DNA of 64,000 nt from Brevundimonas sp. (GCF_030682035.1 NZ_JAUXQZ010000002.1:1-64000); one strand, 5' to 3'. Positions 42,598 through 52,497 are shown, counted from the first letter of the stretch. Notes: generated by a model not told the origin, from the sequence alone. Numbers and translations: made by a program.

Positions 42598-43836
42598 ATG
42601 ACGTCATCCCCCTATTCCCGCCGTACGGTTTTCCAGGTGGGGGCGGCCTCCCTCGCGGGACTGGCCGGAGCCGCCGCCGGTCTTCCCGCCCCGGCGCCAG
42701 CCTCTGACAACGACCTGTTCGTCCGGTCGAGCTATTTCCTCGAGCCCGGTCTGATCTACCTCAATACCGGCTCTCTTGGCCCCACGTCCAAGGCCGTGTT
42801 CAACCAGACCATGGAGACCTGGACCGCCCTGGAGGCCAATCCGGTGCGGAACAGCTATGGCGACGGCGCCGTCCTGGCTGAGGCCGACGCCGTGCGCGGC
42901 CGGGCGGCGGCGTTGCTGGGCTGCGCCGCCGACGACATCCTGATCACCCGCGGCACGTCGGAAGGTATGTCGCTCATCGCTCAAAGCTTGCGCCTGTCCC
43001 CCGGCGACCGGGTTCTCGCCACGGATCAGGAGCATGGCGGGGGCAGTGTCGGTTGGGAGCACCGGGCCCGGCGCGACGGGGTCGTGCTGGACCGTATCGT
43101 GATCGCCCCCGACGAGCATGACGGAGATGCGATCGTGCGGCGCTTCGCCGCCGCCCTGACCCCGGCCACGCGCGTCATCAGTTTCAGCCACGTGATCACA
43201 TCGACCGGCCTGCGGATGCCGGTCGCCGAGATTTCGGCCCTGGCCCGGACTCATGGCGCACTGTGCATCGTCGACGGGGCGCAGGCGGTCGGGAGCATTC
43301 CGGTCGACGTCCGGGCCCTGGGCTGCCACGTCTATGCGACGAGCGGCCATAAATGGCTGATGGGACCGAAGGGCACGGGCCTGCTGTACATCAGCCCAGA
43401 GGCTGCCGAGGCGCTGGCCCCGCCGCAGTGGGAACTCAGTCGCCGCTACGTATCGGACTCTACCGGCATGGGGGCGTTGCCATCGGTCGTCGGGCTGGGG
43501 GCCGCGATCGACGCCCTACAGGCGATCGGCATGGTCGAGGTCGAGCGCCGGATCGTCGCCCTGCGCGACCGGGCCTACGAGGCGATGATGCAGATTCCTG
43601 GTCTGCGCGTGATGGGCCCTCCGCCCGGGCCGTTGGCGACGGCCTTGGTCGCCGGCCTGTTGCCCCAGCGGATCGACAGCGCCGAGCTGAGAACGAACCT
43701 GCGCGACCGGCACGGCGTCGTGATCAAGATGGTGGAGAAGCGCTGGTTCAACGGCGTGCGCCTGTCGCCGCACCTGTTCAACACAGAGGCTGACATCGAT
43801 GCGGCGGTCCAGGCCCTGCGTATCGAACTGGCCTGA
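42598..43836 (+). CDS. Class V aminotransferase-fold PLP enzyme, Tat-exported
   Basis: The 412-residue product starts with a twin-arginine signal (SRRTVFQVGAASLAGLAGAA), then a fold type I PLP domain of the isopenicillin-N epimerase/cysteine desulfurase group: YLNTGSLGPTSKAV, ITRGTSEGMSLIAQSL, DQEHGGGSVGWEHRARRDGV, VDGAQAVGSIPVDV and the PLP lysine K252 in TSGHKWLMGPKG. Export of a folded cofactor enzyme through Tat is consistent. The reaction is unknown. It stands alone, converging on the TrmH gene. Confidence 0.9.
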   Translation: MTSSPYSRRTVFQVGAASLAGLAGAAAGLPAPAPASDNDLFVRSSYFLEPGLIYLNTGSLGPTSKAVFNQTMETWTALEANPVRNSYGDGAVLAEADAVRGRAAALLGCAADDILITRGTSEGMSLIAQSLRLSPGDRVLATDQEHGGGSVGWEHRARRDGVVLDRIVIAPDEHDGDAIVRRFAAALTPATRVISFSHVITSTGLRMPVAEISALARTHGALCIVDGAQAVGSIPVDVRALGCHVYATSGHKWLMGPKGTGLLYISPEAAEALAPPQWELSRRYVSDSTGMGALPSVVGLGAAIDALQAIGMVEVERRIVALRDRAYEAMMQIPGLRVMGPPPGPLATALVAGLLPQRIDSAELRTNLRDRHGVVIKMVEKRWFNGVRLSPHLFNTEADIDAAVQALRIELA

Positions 43837-43845
43837 GCGCGAGGC

Positions 43846-44643
43846 TCAAACAATGTCCGTCACCGCATAGACCATGATCCCCGTGGCCACCGCCAGGTTG
43901 AGGCTGTCGGCCCGGCCCCGCATGGGGATCTTGACATTGACGTCGCAGGCGGCGGCCAAGGCGTCGGTCAGGCCGGCCTGTTCGTTGCCCATGAGGATCA
44001 GGGCCGGATATTCGATGGCGGCGTCGTGATGGCCGACGGTGGCGTCCAGACGGGTGCCGACGACGCTGCCCGGCCAGGTTTGGCGCCAGGCGAGGAACCC
44101 GGCGGGCGTGGCCCGGACGATGGCGACGGCGAAGACCGAACCCATGGTGGCGCGGACGGCTTCGACCGAGAACGGATCGACGCAGTCGCCGATCAGGATG
44201 ACCCCGCCGCAGCCGGCCGCGTCAGCGGTGCGGATGATGGTGCCGAGGTTGCCGGGATCGCGTACCTGTTCCAGCGCCACCCAGGCCGGCGCCGTGGCCG
44301 GTTCGATGGCCGACAGGGGCGTGTAGACCTGATCGAACACGCCGAGCACGGTCTGCGGGTTGTCACGGCGGCTGATCTTTTCGAGGATGGCGTGGGTGAC
44401 GATCACGACCTCGCCGCCCGAGGCTCGCGTCGCCTCGCGGGCGCGGTCGAGGATCGGATGGGGCCGAGCATCCTCGCCGACCATCAGCAGGCGCGGCGCT
44501 CGTTGTTGATCAAGCGCTTCACCGAGAAATTTGAGACCCTCAGCGAGGAACTGGCCGGTCGCCTCTCGCTCCTTGCGCATATGCAGCGCGCGCACGGCCT
44601 TGACCGTGTCGTTGGTCAGGGAGGTGATCAGGCGGTCTGTCAC
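43846..44643 (-). CDS. SpoU/TrmH-family rRNA methyltransferase
   Basis: The 265-residue product has an N-terminal L30e-like substrate-binding domain (SLTNDTVKAVRALHMRKEREATGQFLAEGLKFL) and the SPOUT catalytic domain: EQVRDPGNLGTIIRTADAAGCGGVILIG, MGNEQAGL and SLNLAVATGIMVYA. It resembles RlmB or TsnR-like 2'-O-methyltransferases of 23S rRNA. Translation starts at GTG 44643, overlapping the stop of the upstream methyltransferase by four bases (GTGA), so the two RNA-modification genes are coupled. Confidence 0.92.
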   Translation of the reverse strand: MTDRLITSLTNDTVKAVRALHMRKEREATGQFLAEGLKFLGEALDQQRAPRLLMVGEDARPHPILDRAREATRASGGEVVIVTHAILEKISRRDNPQTVLGVFDQVYTPLSAIEPATAPAWVALEQVRDPGNLGTIIRTADAAGCGGVILIGDCVDPFSVEAVRATMGSVFAVAIVRATPAGFLAWRQTWPGSVVGTRLDATVGHHDAAIEYPALILMGNEQAGLTDALAAACDVNVKIPMRGRADSLNLAVATGIMVYAVTDIV

Positions 44644-45569
44644 GCCGACCAGCGCGCGAAGAAGCTGAGACCGATGGCCCGACCGTCAGGGCCGTCCTCG
44701 GCCAAGGCCAGTTCGCCCCAGTCGATGACGCCGCCACGGTCCGCTGTGGCCTCGGCCATCAAATGGGCCAGCGACAGGCCGGACACGCGGGCGGCATAGG
44801 CGTTGAGCAGCAGGAATGAGGCGTCGTCGGACAGAAGGGCGGCGCAGTCCTTGAGCAGGGCGGGCATGTCCTCGAACAGCCGCCAGACCTCGCCGGTCGG
44901 GCCGCGGCCGTATTTGGGCGGATCGAGGATGATTCCGTCGTATTTCACCCCGCGACGGACCTCGCGGGCGACGTATTTGCGCGCGTCCTCGACGATCCAG
45001 CGGATCGGACGGTCGGCCATGCCCGAGAGTTCGGCGTTCTCGCGGGCCCAGGCGACCGATTTCTTGGAGGCGTCGACATGGGTGACCTCGGCGCCGGCGG
45101 CCGCGCAAGCGAGGCTGGCGACGCCGGTGTAGCCGAACAGGTTCAGGATTTTGGGCGCATGTTGCGTTGCGCTACCGCCCTTCGGGCTATTTGAGCGCGT
45201 CAGTCGCCGGATTCGTCCGTCCAGCCACTCCCAGTTGGCGGCCTGTTCGGGGAAGAAAGCCAGGTGACGGAACGGCGTGAAGCGGCTGGTGAAGCGCACG
45301 TCGCGCCAGGCCAGCGGGAAACTGTCGATCGGGTTTCCCGCGAACCGCCAGCGGCCTGTCTCGTCTTCGTCCGTCGGGTCGAAGACGGCGTCGGCGGCGT
45401 CAAAGGCGGCGGGATCGCGCGTCGACCAGAAGCACTGGGGCTCGGGTCGGACCACGGTGTGTCGGCCATAGCGCTCCAGCTTGCGGCCGTCGCCGCTGTC
45501 CAGCAGGGCGTAGTCCGCCCAGGCGCGGGTGACGAGGGTTTCAGGCAACGGGTTCAGGCGCGGCGGCAT
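44640..45569 (-). CDS. Class I SAM-dependent methyltransferase, COG1092/RlmI-like
   Basis: From ATG 45569 the 309-residue product shows the COG1092 layout without the N-terminal PUA domain: NLFGYTGVASLACAAAGAEVTHVDASKKSVAWARENAELSG (SAM motif I and II), EDARKYVAREVRRGVKYDGIILDPPKYGRGP (with the catalytic DPPK/Y motif) and SFLLLNAYA. It probably methylates cytosine or guanine in rRNA. Its start lies inside the end of the glycosyltransferase gene (29-base overlap). It is coupled to the SpoU gene downstream. Confidence 0.88.
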   Translation of the reverse strand: MPPRLNPLPETLVTRAWADYALLDSGDGRKLERYGRHTVVRPEPQCFWSTRDPAAFDAADAVFDPTDEDETGRWRFAGNPIDSFPLAWRDVRFTSRFTPFRHLAFFPEQAANWEWLDGRIRRLTRSNSPKGGSATQHAPKILNLFGYTGVASLACAAAGAEVTHVDASKKSVAWARENAELSGMADRPIRWIVEDARKYVAREVRRGVKYDGIILDPPKYGRGPTGEVWRLFEDMPALLKDCAALLSDDASFLLLNAYAARVSGLSLAHLMAEATADRGGVIDWGELALAEDGPDGRAIGLSFFARWSA

Positions 45570-47049
45570 GCCCCGCTGATAGGCGGAGAGGCGCGGTCGC
45601 GTCCAGCGCATCGTTCGCTTCGACTTCGGAGGCGGCGGGTGATTCCGCATCAGGCCGTGCATCGCGCCGGTGGGGCGTCTTGTCCCAGGCGAAGGGGTCG
45701 ACAACCAGACGCCATGCGGCGTGGACGAATGCCAGGGAAAGCAGGGCCCAGTAGGCCGGCGCCTTCACCATGTCGCCGACGTCATAGGGCGCGCCCGCCC
45801 GTCTCGCCCCGATGGCGCACGACAACCAGGCCGAGGCCGCGCCGAGCACGAGAACGCAGAGCGCCAGCACCGGCGTTTCCGGCGGCAGGCCGGCCATGGC
45901 CGAAACCAGCACGGCCGCCGCCACCCAGGCCAGCGTCAGGCCGTGAATTGCCGCCGAGACAAGGCCAGCGCCGACAGTCATTACAAGGGCCCAGGCTCCT
46001 CGCCAACCCAGTCGCCAGGGTCTGCGGGTATGCACGCCCCAGGTCTGGAGATAGCCCTTCAGCCAGCGGGTTCTCTGGGGCAGCCAGTAAGCCAGTCCGC
46101 CGGGCGGGGTCTCCCATGTCGGACGGGCCATGACCCCGAGGGTCCAGCCGCGGCTCCACAGCCTGAAGCCGAGATCGGCATCCTCAGTGACATTCCACGC
46201 GTCCCAGCCGGCGACGGTACGAAGGACGTCGACCCGAAAGTGATTGCTGGTCCCGCCCAGCGGAAAGGGCAGGCCGAGGCGCGCCATGCCGGGGAGGGTG
46301 GATTCAAACAGACTCGCATATTCGGCGGCGAACTGGCGGTCGACAAAGCGTGAGTCATCGCCTTGATGGGCCCGGATGCGGAGGGGCGCCTGGAGGCAGG
46401 CCAGATGGCCGCTGCGGTCGGCGGCGAACCGGGCGGCGGCTTCGCGGAGCTGCTGGGGATCGGGGGCGTCCTCGGCGTCGTAAACGGTCAGAAGCTCGCC
46501 TGTGGCATGGGTCAGGGCGTAGTTCAGGGCGCGGGGCTTGGTTTGCGGCCTGCCGGGCGGGGTCACCAGAACGTCCAGCCAGTCCGGACGTGGCGCGGCC
46601 AGCGCGGCGGCGATGGTCTCATGGTCGTGGGCCTCCAGCACCAGCAAGCCTTGAAGCCGGTCGGGCGGATAGTCGATCCGCGAGAGGCGTTCGACCAGTT
46701 GGCTGACGATGTCGGCTTCACCGTGAAGCGCCGCCAAAATGGTGTAGCGCGGCCAGGCCGCCGGGATCGGCGGCTCAGGCAGCGGGGCGGCGCTGAGCAG
46801 GATCAGGACGACACGCCATATCGCCACCGCGAGGAAGGCGAAGGCCGCCCCGGAGACGAGCCAATCCCCGACACGGTCGGGCCAGAACCAGAGTACGAAG
46901 GCGAGCCCGGACGCGAACACCATCAGCAGAATGGTCTGGAAGGGCGCGAAGCCTCGCATGGCCGCGCTCTGTTCGAACGTCGGACCGTATCGCGCGGCAT
47001 CCCGCCGACGCTCGTCCAGATCGCTGACTCCAACGCGTTCCACTACCAA
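45541..47049 (-). CDS. Family 2 glycosyltransferase, membrane-bound
   Basis: The frame encodes up to 502 residues: two N-terminal helices, a cytoplasmic GT-A domain (YTILAALHGEADIVSQLVERLSRIDYP, TVYDAEDAPDPQQL with the metal-binding DxE/D, TEDADLGFRL, and the QRTRW motif as LPQRTRWLKGYLQTWG), then four C-terminal helices and a disordered tail. The D, DxD, ED and QxxRW pattern is that of processive or exopolysaccharide glycosyltransferases. Start is uncertain: TTG 47049 opens the frame, but ATG 46959 (MRGFAPFQTILL) is attractive. The polymer made is unknown. It is divergent from the TetR-transporter operon. Confidence 0.88.
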   Translation of the reverse strand: MVVERVGVSDLDERRRDAARYGPTFEQSAAMRGFAPFQTILLMVFASGLAFVLWFWPDRVGDWLVSGAAFAFLAVAIWRVVLILLSAAPLPEPPIPAAWPRYTILAALHGEADIVSQLVERLSRIDYPPDRLQGLLVLEAHDHETIAAALAAPRPDWLDVLVTPPGRPQTKPRALNYALTHATGELLTVYDAEDAPDPQQLREAAARFAADRSGHLACLQAPLRIRAHQGDDSRFVDRQFAAEYASLFESTLPGMARLGLPFPLGGTSNHFRVDVLRTVAGWDAWNVTEDADLGFRLWSRGWTLGVMARPTWETPPGGLAYWLPQRTRWLKGYLQTWGVHTRRPWRLGWRGAWALVMTVGAGLVSAAIHGLTLAWVAAAVLVSAMAGLPPETPVLALCVLVLGAASAWLSCAIGARRAGAPYDVGDMVKAPAYWALLSLAFVHAAWRLVVDPFAWDKTPHRRDARPDAESPAASEVEANDALDATAPLRLSAGHAAAPEPVA

Positions 47050-47137
47050 GGGTTACCTTGGTGATTCGCGTGTTGCAAGTGGTTGGCGCGGGCCGGGGAA
47101 TGCCGCTATTCAGGACCTGGAAGTCCGGAGCCCCTGC

Positions 47138-47773
47138 GTGACTGTTCTCGCCACCTCGCTCACCCTGCGCTCACAGCGCAAGCCCAAGGGCGAGGGCCAT
47201 GCCCGTCGCGCGGAAATCCTCGCCGCCGCCGAACGCATCTTCGTCGAGCACGGTTATGAGGGGGCGACCATCCGCAAGATCGCTGACGAGGTCGGCCTCT
47301 CCTCGACCGCGCTCTACATGCATTTCGCCGAGAAGGGCGAAATCCTGCAGGAGATCTGCCGACAGGCGTTTGCGGCCCTGCTGGAGGTCAACCAGTCCAT
47401 CGTGGCGGAGCCGGGCGGGCCGGAACAGCGTCTGCGGCGCATGCTGCGCGCGTATATCGACTTCGGCTTCGCCAATCCCAATGCCTACCGGCTGATCTAC
47501 ATGACCCGGCCAGTCGAATTGCAGAACGGGGCTCTGTCGGCGCCGCAGGAATTGGGCGGATCGCTGTACCGGTCGTTCGAGCGGGTGGTCGAGGACGCCG
47601 AGGCGGGCGGGCTGTTGCGGGGCGACGCGCGAACGACGGCCCAGGCGTTGTGGGCCGGGTGCCATGGCGTGGTGTCACTGGTGATCACCAAACCCTATTT
47701 CGACTGGGTCGAGCGGGAGACACTTGTGACCACCCTGCTGGAGGGGTTGTTCGCGGGCCTGCTGAAACCGTGA
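47138..47773 (+). CDS. TetR/AcrR-family transcriptional regulator
   Basis: From GTG 47138 (GGAG eight bases upstream) the 211-residue product has the TetR helix-turn-helix (RAEILAAAERIFVEHGYEGATIRKIADEVGLSSTALYMHFAEKGEI, about residues 24-68) and a C-terminal ligand-binding domain of the TetR_C_33-like kind (ANPNAYRLIYMTRPVE). Its stop overlaps the start of the transporter gene by four bases, so it is the first gene of a regulator-transporter operon and presumably controls it. The ligand is unknown; heme, cobalamin or siderophore are candidates given the neighbours. Confidence 0.9.
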   Translation: MTVLATSLTLRSQRKPKGEGHARRAEILAAAERIFVEHGYEGATIRKIADEVGLSSTALYMHFAEKGEILQEICRQAFAALLEVNQSIVAEPGGPEQRLRRMLRAYIDFGFANPNAYRLIYMTRPVELQNGALSAPQELGGSLYRSFERVVEDAEAGGLLRGDARTTAQALWAGCHGVVSLVITKPYFDWVERETLVTTLLEGLFAGLLKP

Positions 47774-48567
47774 AGCGGCTGGCGGGGGCGCTGGCCGGGA
47801 TGGTGGTTCTGGGCGCCGGCGTCGCCGAGGCCCGGCCGTTGCGGGTCATGGCGCTGGATCAGTGCGCCGACCAGTATGTGCTGGCCCTCAGGTCTGACGC
47901 CGAACTGGCCCTGTCGCCCCGGGCTGATGATCCGGACGCCTGGCTGCGTCAGGCGGCGGCGGGGCGGCGGCGGGTGCGGCCGACGCTGGAGGCGGCCATT
48001 GCCTTCCAGCCCGATGTGGTGGTGCGCTACTGGGGCGGGGAACCGCGGCTTCTCGCCCGACTTGAGGCGACGGGTGTGCGCGTCGTGACTATCAAAGATG
48101 CTACCGATTTCAATGGAGTGCGTGATCGTATGCTGGTGGTGGCTCAGGGTCTGGGCGTGCCCGGTCGGGGGGAGGCGCTGGTCAGCCGCATGGATGCAAC
48201 CTTGCGCGACGCCGCGCCGGATCCCGGGGCGCCGGAGCCGTCGGCTCTGTATCTGACCGCGGGCGGGTTCACGGCCGGCAAGGGCACGCTGGTGGACGCC
48301 ATCCTGCGCGCCGCCGGGTTCGCCAATGCGGCCGCGAGGCCATTCTTCGCTCCGGTCAGCGTCGAGCGGATCGCCCTGTTTCCACCCACGCGGTTCGTGC
48401 TGGGCTTCTTCGATCAAGCGCGGAGCGACTGGCGGGGTCCTGGGCGGCATCCCGTGGTCCAACGGGCGGCGAAGGGGCGTGTAGCGGCGCGGCTGCCGGG
48501 GGCGGCCTTGACCTGTCCGGCCTGGTTCGCGGCCGATGCGGCGGCGATGCTGAAGGCGGGGACATGA
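47770..48567 (+). CDS. Periplasmic binding protein of a BtuF/FecB-type importer
   Basis: The 265-residue product from GTG 47770 has a short signal peptide (AGALAGMVVLGAGVAEA) and a class III binding-protein fold: RVMALDQCADQYVLAL, FQPDVVVRYWGGEPRLLARLEATGVRVVTI and a C-terminal lobe. The opening with Leu-x-x-Cys-Ala-Asp-Gln is typical of the cobalamin/heme-type FecB proteins in Alphaproteobacteria. It is coupled by four-base overlaps to TetR upstream and the permease downstream. Substrate (B12, heme or ferric siderophore) cannot be decided here. Confidence 0.88.
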   Translation: MKRLAGALAGMVVLGAGVAEARPLRVMALDQCADQYVLALRSDAELALSPRADDPDAWLRQAAAGRRRVRPTLEAAIAFQPDVVVRYWGGEPRLLARLEATGVRVVTIKDATDFNGVRDRMLVVAQGLGVPGRGEALVSRMDATLRDAAPDPGAPEPSALYLTAGGFTAGKGTLVDAILRAAGFANAAARPFFAPVSVERIALFPPTRFVLGFFDQARSDWRGPGRHPVVQRAAKGRVAARLPGAALTCPAWFAADAAAMLKAGT

Positions 48568-49553
48568 CGAGGCCTTCGCGGCTGACGCTGGTGCTCGCGT
48601 GCCTGATTGCGGCGGCGGCGGTGATAGGAATCCTGCTGGGCGAGACCGTTTTCGACTTGGCCCAGATCAGCCAGGCATTCACCGACCCCGGCTCGGGCCC
48701 GGCCGAGGTGCTGTGGCAGGTGCGGGCGCCGCGCGTGGCGACGGCCCTGATGGTCGGGGCTGCGCTCGGCCTGTCCGGCGCGGTGATGCAGGGGTTGCTG
48801 CGCAATCCGCTGGCCGATCCGGGCGTCCTGGGGGTCTCGTCGGCCGCGGCGCTGGCGGCGGCGACCGCCATCGTGCTGGGTGTGGCAGCCGTCCCGGGGG
48901 CGGTGGAGGTTTCGGCCCTGCTCGGCGCCGCAGCGGCGGGAGGCCTGCTGATCCTGTTCTCGGCCCGGGTGCGGTCGCCGGAGGCCCTGATCCTGTTCGG
49001 GGTGGCGGTATCCAGTTTCGCGGGCGCGGCAACGGCGCTGATCTTCAACCTGTCGCCGTCGCCGATCGCCATGGCCGAGGTGATGAGCTGGCTGTTGGGC
49101 TCGGTGCAGAATCGCAGCTGGATCGACGTGGCCTGGGTGACGCCGGCGGTGCTGGTTGCGGGTGCGCTGGCGGCCTTGGCGGCGCCCGGCCTGCGGATGC
49201 TGAGCCTCGGCGAGGAGACAGCGCGGACCTCGGGCCTGCCGATGGCGCGGCTAAGGTTGCTGGCGTTGGCGGCCACGGCGCTGGCGACCGGAGCGGCGGT
49301 GGCGGTGGCGGGGGTGATCGGTTTCGTGGGGCTGGCGGCGCCGCATCTGGTGCGCGGCGCTGTGCGGGGGGACCCCGGACGGCTGCTGCTGCCCTCGGCG
49401 CTGGCCGGCGGGCTGATGCTGGTGGTCGCGGACCTGCTGGCGCGGATGACGCCGACGGATCAGGAACTGAAGCTGGGCGTGTTCACGGCCCTGGTCGGCG
49501 CGCCGCTGTTCGCTCTGATCGCTTGGCGCGCGGCGCGGGAGTGGCGGCTGTGA
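48564..49553 (+). CDS. FecCD/BtuC-family ABC transporter permease
   Basis: The 329-residue integral membrane protein has about nine to ten hydrophobic helices and the FecCD signatures LWQVRAPRVATALMVGAALGLSGAVMQGLLRNPLADPGVLGVSSAAAL, VIGFVGLAAPHLVR and VFTALVGAPLFALI. It forms the channel of the importer with the preceding binding protein and the following ATPase, to which it is coupled by four-base overlaps. Confidence 0.95.
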   Translation: MTRPSRLTLVLACLIAAAAVIGILLGETVFDLAQISQAFTDPGSGPAEVLWQVRAPRVATALMVGAALGLSGAVMQGLLRNPLADPGVLGVSSAAALAAATAIVLGVAAVPGAVEVSALLGAAAAGGLLILFSARVRSPEALILFGVAVSSFAGAATALIFNLSPSPIAMAEVMSWLLGSVQNRSWIDVAWVTPAVLVAGALAALAAPGLRMLSLGEETARTSGLPMARLRLLALAATALATGAAVAVAGVIGFVGLAAPHLVRGAVRGDPGRLLLPSALAGGLMLVVADLLARMTPTDQELKLGVFTALVGAPLFALIAWRAAREWRL

Positions 49554-50347
49554 GCGCATTGGAGCTGATCGGCGCCACGGCCGTGTTGGGCGGTCGGACG
49601 GTGTTGGACGGGGTCAGCCTGTCGGTCGCTGCGGGCGAATTGGTCGCCGTGGTCGGACCGAACGGGGCGGGCAAGTCGAGCGCCATCCGGGCGCTGGCGG
49701 GCCTGCTACCGCTGACCGCCGGGCAGGCGCGGCTGGGCGGGGCCGCCGTAGCGGGCCTGTCGATGCGCGGGCGGGCGGAGCGGGCGGCCTATCTTCCGCA
49801 AGAGCGGCGCATCGCCTGGAACCTGCCGGCCGTCGAGGTCGCGGCGTTGGGCGCTCCTTTCCTGACGCCGGGGGATGCGCTTCAGCGCGCGCAGGCGGCG
49901 CTGAATGAGGTCGAGGGCGGGCATCTGGCGGATCGCGGGGTGGCCGAGATGTCGGGCGGTGAACGAGCGAGGGTGCTGTTGGCGCGGGCGCTGGCGACAG
50001 GCACGCAGGCCTTGCTCGCCGATGAGCCCACGGCCGGGCTGGATCCGGAGGCGCAGCTGATGGTGCTGGAGCGGTTGAAGGCGCGGGCGGCGGGGGGGCA
50101 GGCGGTGCTGGTCAGCCTGCACGATCTGGCGCTGGCGGCGCGGTACGCTGACCGGGTCATGGTGCTTGATGCCGGGCGGGTCGTGGCCGACGCCGCGCCG
50201 ATGGCGGCGCTGACGCCCGGGATCATGGCGAAGGTCTTCGGACTGGCGGCGCGCTGGGTCGAGGGACCGGACGGTCCGCTACTGTCCAGCGGACGCTATT
50301 CCGACGGCTCGCCCGCGGGTGCGCGCACGCCGTCATCGCCGGTATAG
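49550..50347 (+). CDS. ABC transporter ATP-binding protein of the BtuD/FecE type
   Basis: The 265-residue ATPase starts at GTG 49550 and shows Walker A GPNGAGKSS, the Q loop LPQERRIAWN, the signature MSGGERARVLLARAL, Walker B ALLADEPTAGLD and the switch His in VSLHDLALAARYADRV. It energises the FecCD-type permease. The last 52 bases overlap the 3' end of the convergent lytic transglycosylase gene, an unusually long tail-to-tail overlap. Confidence 0.95.
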   Translation: MSALELIGATAVLGGRTVLDGVSLSVAAGELVAVVGPNGAGKSSAIRALAGLLPLTAGQARLGGAAVAGLSMRGRAERAAYLPQERRIAWNLPAVEVAALGAPFLTPGDALQRAQAALNEVEGGHLADRGVAEMSGGERARVLLARALATGTQALLADEPTAGLDPEAQLMVLERLKARAAGGQAVLVSLHDLALAARYADRVMVLDAGRVVADAAPMAALTPGIMAKVFGLAARWVEGPDGPLLSSGRYSDGSPAGARTPSSPV

Positions 50348-52383
50348 GTGTAGGGGCTGGGGCCTGCCGGGGCTCCGCGCCGCAGATCGGACGACAGGGT
50401 CAGGGGGGCCGAGCCGCCGTTCAGCCGTGCCTTATAAACCTGCATGTTTTCCATGACTCGCATCATGTAGTTGCGCGTCTCGGTGAAGGGCGCGCACTCG
50501 ATGAAGTCGACCGGATCGACGCCGCCGCCTCGCGGGTCGCCGCAGCGGGTGATCCACTGCTGGGGCCGGGCCGGGCCGGCGTTGTAGCCGATCGTGGTCA
50601 GCAGTATCGAGCCGCCGAAATCACGGGTCAGATCGCCGAGATGAAAGCTGCCCAGGGTCATGTTGTAGTCGCCGTCGTAGAGCCGGTCGTCTGAATAGGG
50701 CAGGCCCAGTTGCCGCGAGACGGTGCGGCCGGTCGCAGGCAGGAATTGCATCATGCCCCGGGCGTTGGCGTGCGAGCGGGCGCGGGGGTCGAAACTCGAT
50801 TCCTGGCGGGTGATGGCGAGGGTGAACTCCAGCGGCGCAGCGCCCGATACGGGCGGGGGGATGCGGATCGGATACTGGCGCTCGGGCATCAGGAAGCCGC
50901 GCTGGCTGGCGGCGCGGCCGACCATCATGGCCGTGAAGCCTTCGCCATAGTTGCGCGACAGGTCCATCAACAGGGCCAGACCGGCCGGTCCGGGCAGGTC
51001 GTCGTCCAGCTGATAGGCGAAGACGCGGAACAGGCTGGTCTCGCCGGTCTCGCCGAGGATGCGCAGGGCGCGCACCACCTCATTGCCTTCGAAGGCGGCG
51101 ATGTCGGCGGAGGTCGGGACGGGATCGGCCGGCAGGTTGATCGTGGTCAGGCCGGCCTTTTCGGCGGCCAGCTGGCCGTAGAAGGTCTGGATGTGGCGGG
51201 CGCCGTCCCGATAGTACTGGATGGCGGCGGGGGTGTCGCCCTGCGCCTCGGCGGCGCGGCCCAGCCAGTAGAGGGCGCGGCCCTGGGTGATCGGGGTCGA
51301 GGAGGACTGGCGCAGCGTCTCGAAATGCCGCGCGGCGCGGGCCGGGTCGTTCAGCTTCACCAGAGCAGCCCAGCCGGCGAAAAACTCCGCGTCGACCTTG
51401 CGCTCACCCGCCGGGAAACCGTGGCCGGCCATGGCGTCATAGGCGGCCTGGCCATTGCGGCGCTCCAGCGCGTCGAGGAAATAGTTGCGGCGTTCGCTCC
51501 ACAGGGTGTTCTGGCCCTCGATGTGCGAAGGGGCGGCGGGCAGGGCGCGCAGCAGGGCGAAGCCCTCGGACTGGCGGTTCTGAGAGCGCAGGATGCGGAC
51601 GCGCTCCAGCGCAACGGCGGGGTCCAGCGCCTGGGTCGGACTGAGGTTGGCGACGACCGCGTCCGGGCTGTAGGCGGAGCGAAGGGCCATGACGGCGTTG
51701 GCGACGGCCTGTCGGTCGGCGGGGACCAACTGAACCACGGCGCGGGTGGCGGGGCCATGCGGCCCGAGCAGCAGCATGTTCAGCCGCGCTTCGTGGTCGG
51801 CCTGGGTCAGGCTGGAACCCCAGCGGGCCAGGATGCGGGTCTGGGTCGCGTCGTCGAACGAGCGGGTGCGCCACCAGTCGGTGATCAGGCGACGCGCCTC
51901 GTCTGACCGGCCACGCTGTTCGAGGGCGTCAGCCAAAGCGATGGCCCCCTCGCTCGTGGTCGGCCCGCTGCGGGCGAACAGGTCGAGGGCGACGTCCGGC
52001 CCGACATACCCCCGAGCCAGCGCCCGCTCTGCGGCGGCGTTGCGGCTGTCGGCGCGCGGCCAGCCGCTGAAGGCCGCGCGGGCGACGGCGAGGTCGCTGA
52101 GCGGCATCTGATCGGCCGAGGTGTCCAGCAGGGCCCATTCGACCAGTTTGCGGGCCACCGGATCGCCGATCTGGGAGGCCGCGTTGCGGGCGCCGACGAT
52201 GTCCCGCGACCGGGCGGCGGCCAGACCCTGACGAAAAAGAGCCGTGTCCTGATCGCTGAGCAGGCGCGGCTGGTTGCTGACCGGGCCGGAAGCCACGGCG
52301 CTGTAGGGCACTTCCTGTGGGAGCAGAGTTTCGGGCGCGGGGGCGAGCAGGGCCAGGATGGCCGCGAGGCTGGTAGCGATCAT
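50296..52383 (-). CDS. slt: Soluble lytic murein transglycosylase
   Basis: The product of about 695 residues (ATG 52383; ATG 52401 also possible) has a signal peptide, a long alpha-superhelical region of TPR/Sel1-like repeats, and a C-terminal goose-lysozyme-like SLT domain. The catalytic Glu is in [30 protein letters not shown], and the later [15 protein letters not shown] and [24 protein letters not shown] motifs are complete. It cleaves peptidoglycan glycan strands with anhydromuramyl products in the periplasm. Monocistronic and divergent from dapA. Confidence 0.95.
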   Translation of the reverse strand: MIATSLAAILALLAPAPETLLPQEVPYSAVASGPVSNQPRLLSDQDTALFRQGLAAARSRDIVGARNAASQIGDPVARKLVEWALLDTSADQMPLSDLAVARAAFSGWPRADSRNAAAERALARGYVGPDVALDLFARSGPTTSEGAIALADALEQRGRSDEARRLITDWWRTRSFDDATQTRILARWGSSLTQADHEARLNMLLLGPHGPATRAVVQLVPADRQAVANAVMALRSAYSPDAVVANLSPTQALDPAVALERVRILRSQNRQSEGFALLRALPAAPSHIEGQNTLWSERRNYFLDALERRNGQAAYDAMAGHGFPAGERKVDAEFFAGWAALVKLNDPARAARHFETLRQSSSTPITQGRALYWLGRAAEAQGDTPAAIQYYRDGARHIQTFYGQLAAEKAGLTTINLPADPVPTSADIAAFEGNEVVRALRILGETGETSLFRVFAYQLDDDLPGPAGLALLMDLSRNYGEGFTAMMVGRAASQRGFLMPERQYPIRIPPPVSGAAPLEFTLAITRQESSFDPRARSHANARGMMQFLPATGRTVSRQLGLPYSDDRLYDGDYNMTLGSFHLGDLTRDFGGSILLTTIGYNAGPARPQQWITRCGDPRGGGVDPVDFIECAPFTETRNYMMRVMENMQVYKARLNGGSAPLTLSSDLRRGAPAGPSPYTYTGDDGVRAPAGEPSE

Positions 52384-52497
52384 TGCCTGTCCGATCTCCA
52401 TGCGTCGCGGTTGCGGTCGGGCGACCGGCAACCTAACCTCCAACGCTTAATATCCGGCGACTGTCGCCCCGATTTCCACGCAGGACCATCTGTTTCA

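Noticed and set aside
47050..47137. Cobalamin riboswitch upstream of the importer
   Set aside because: The gap is too short and shows no GCCACTG-type B12 box.
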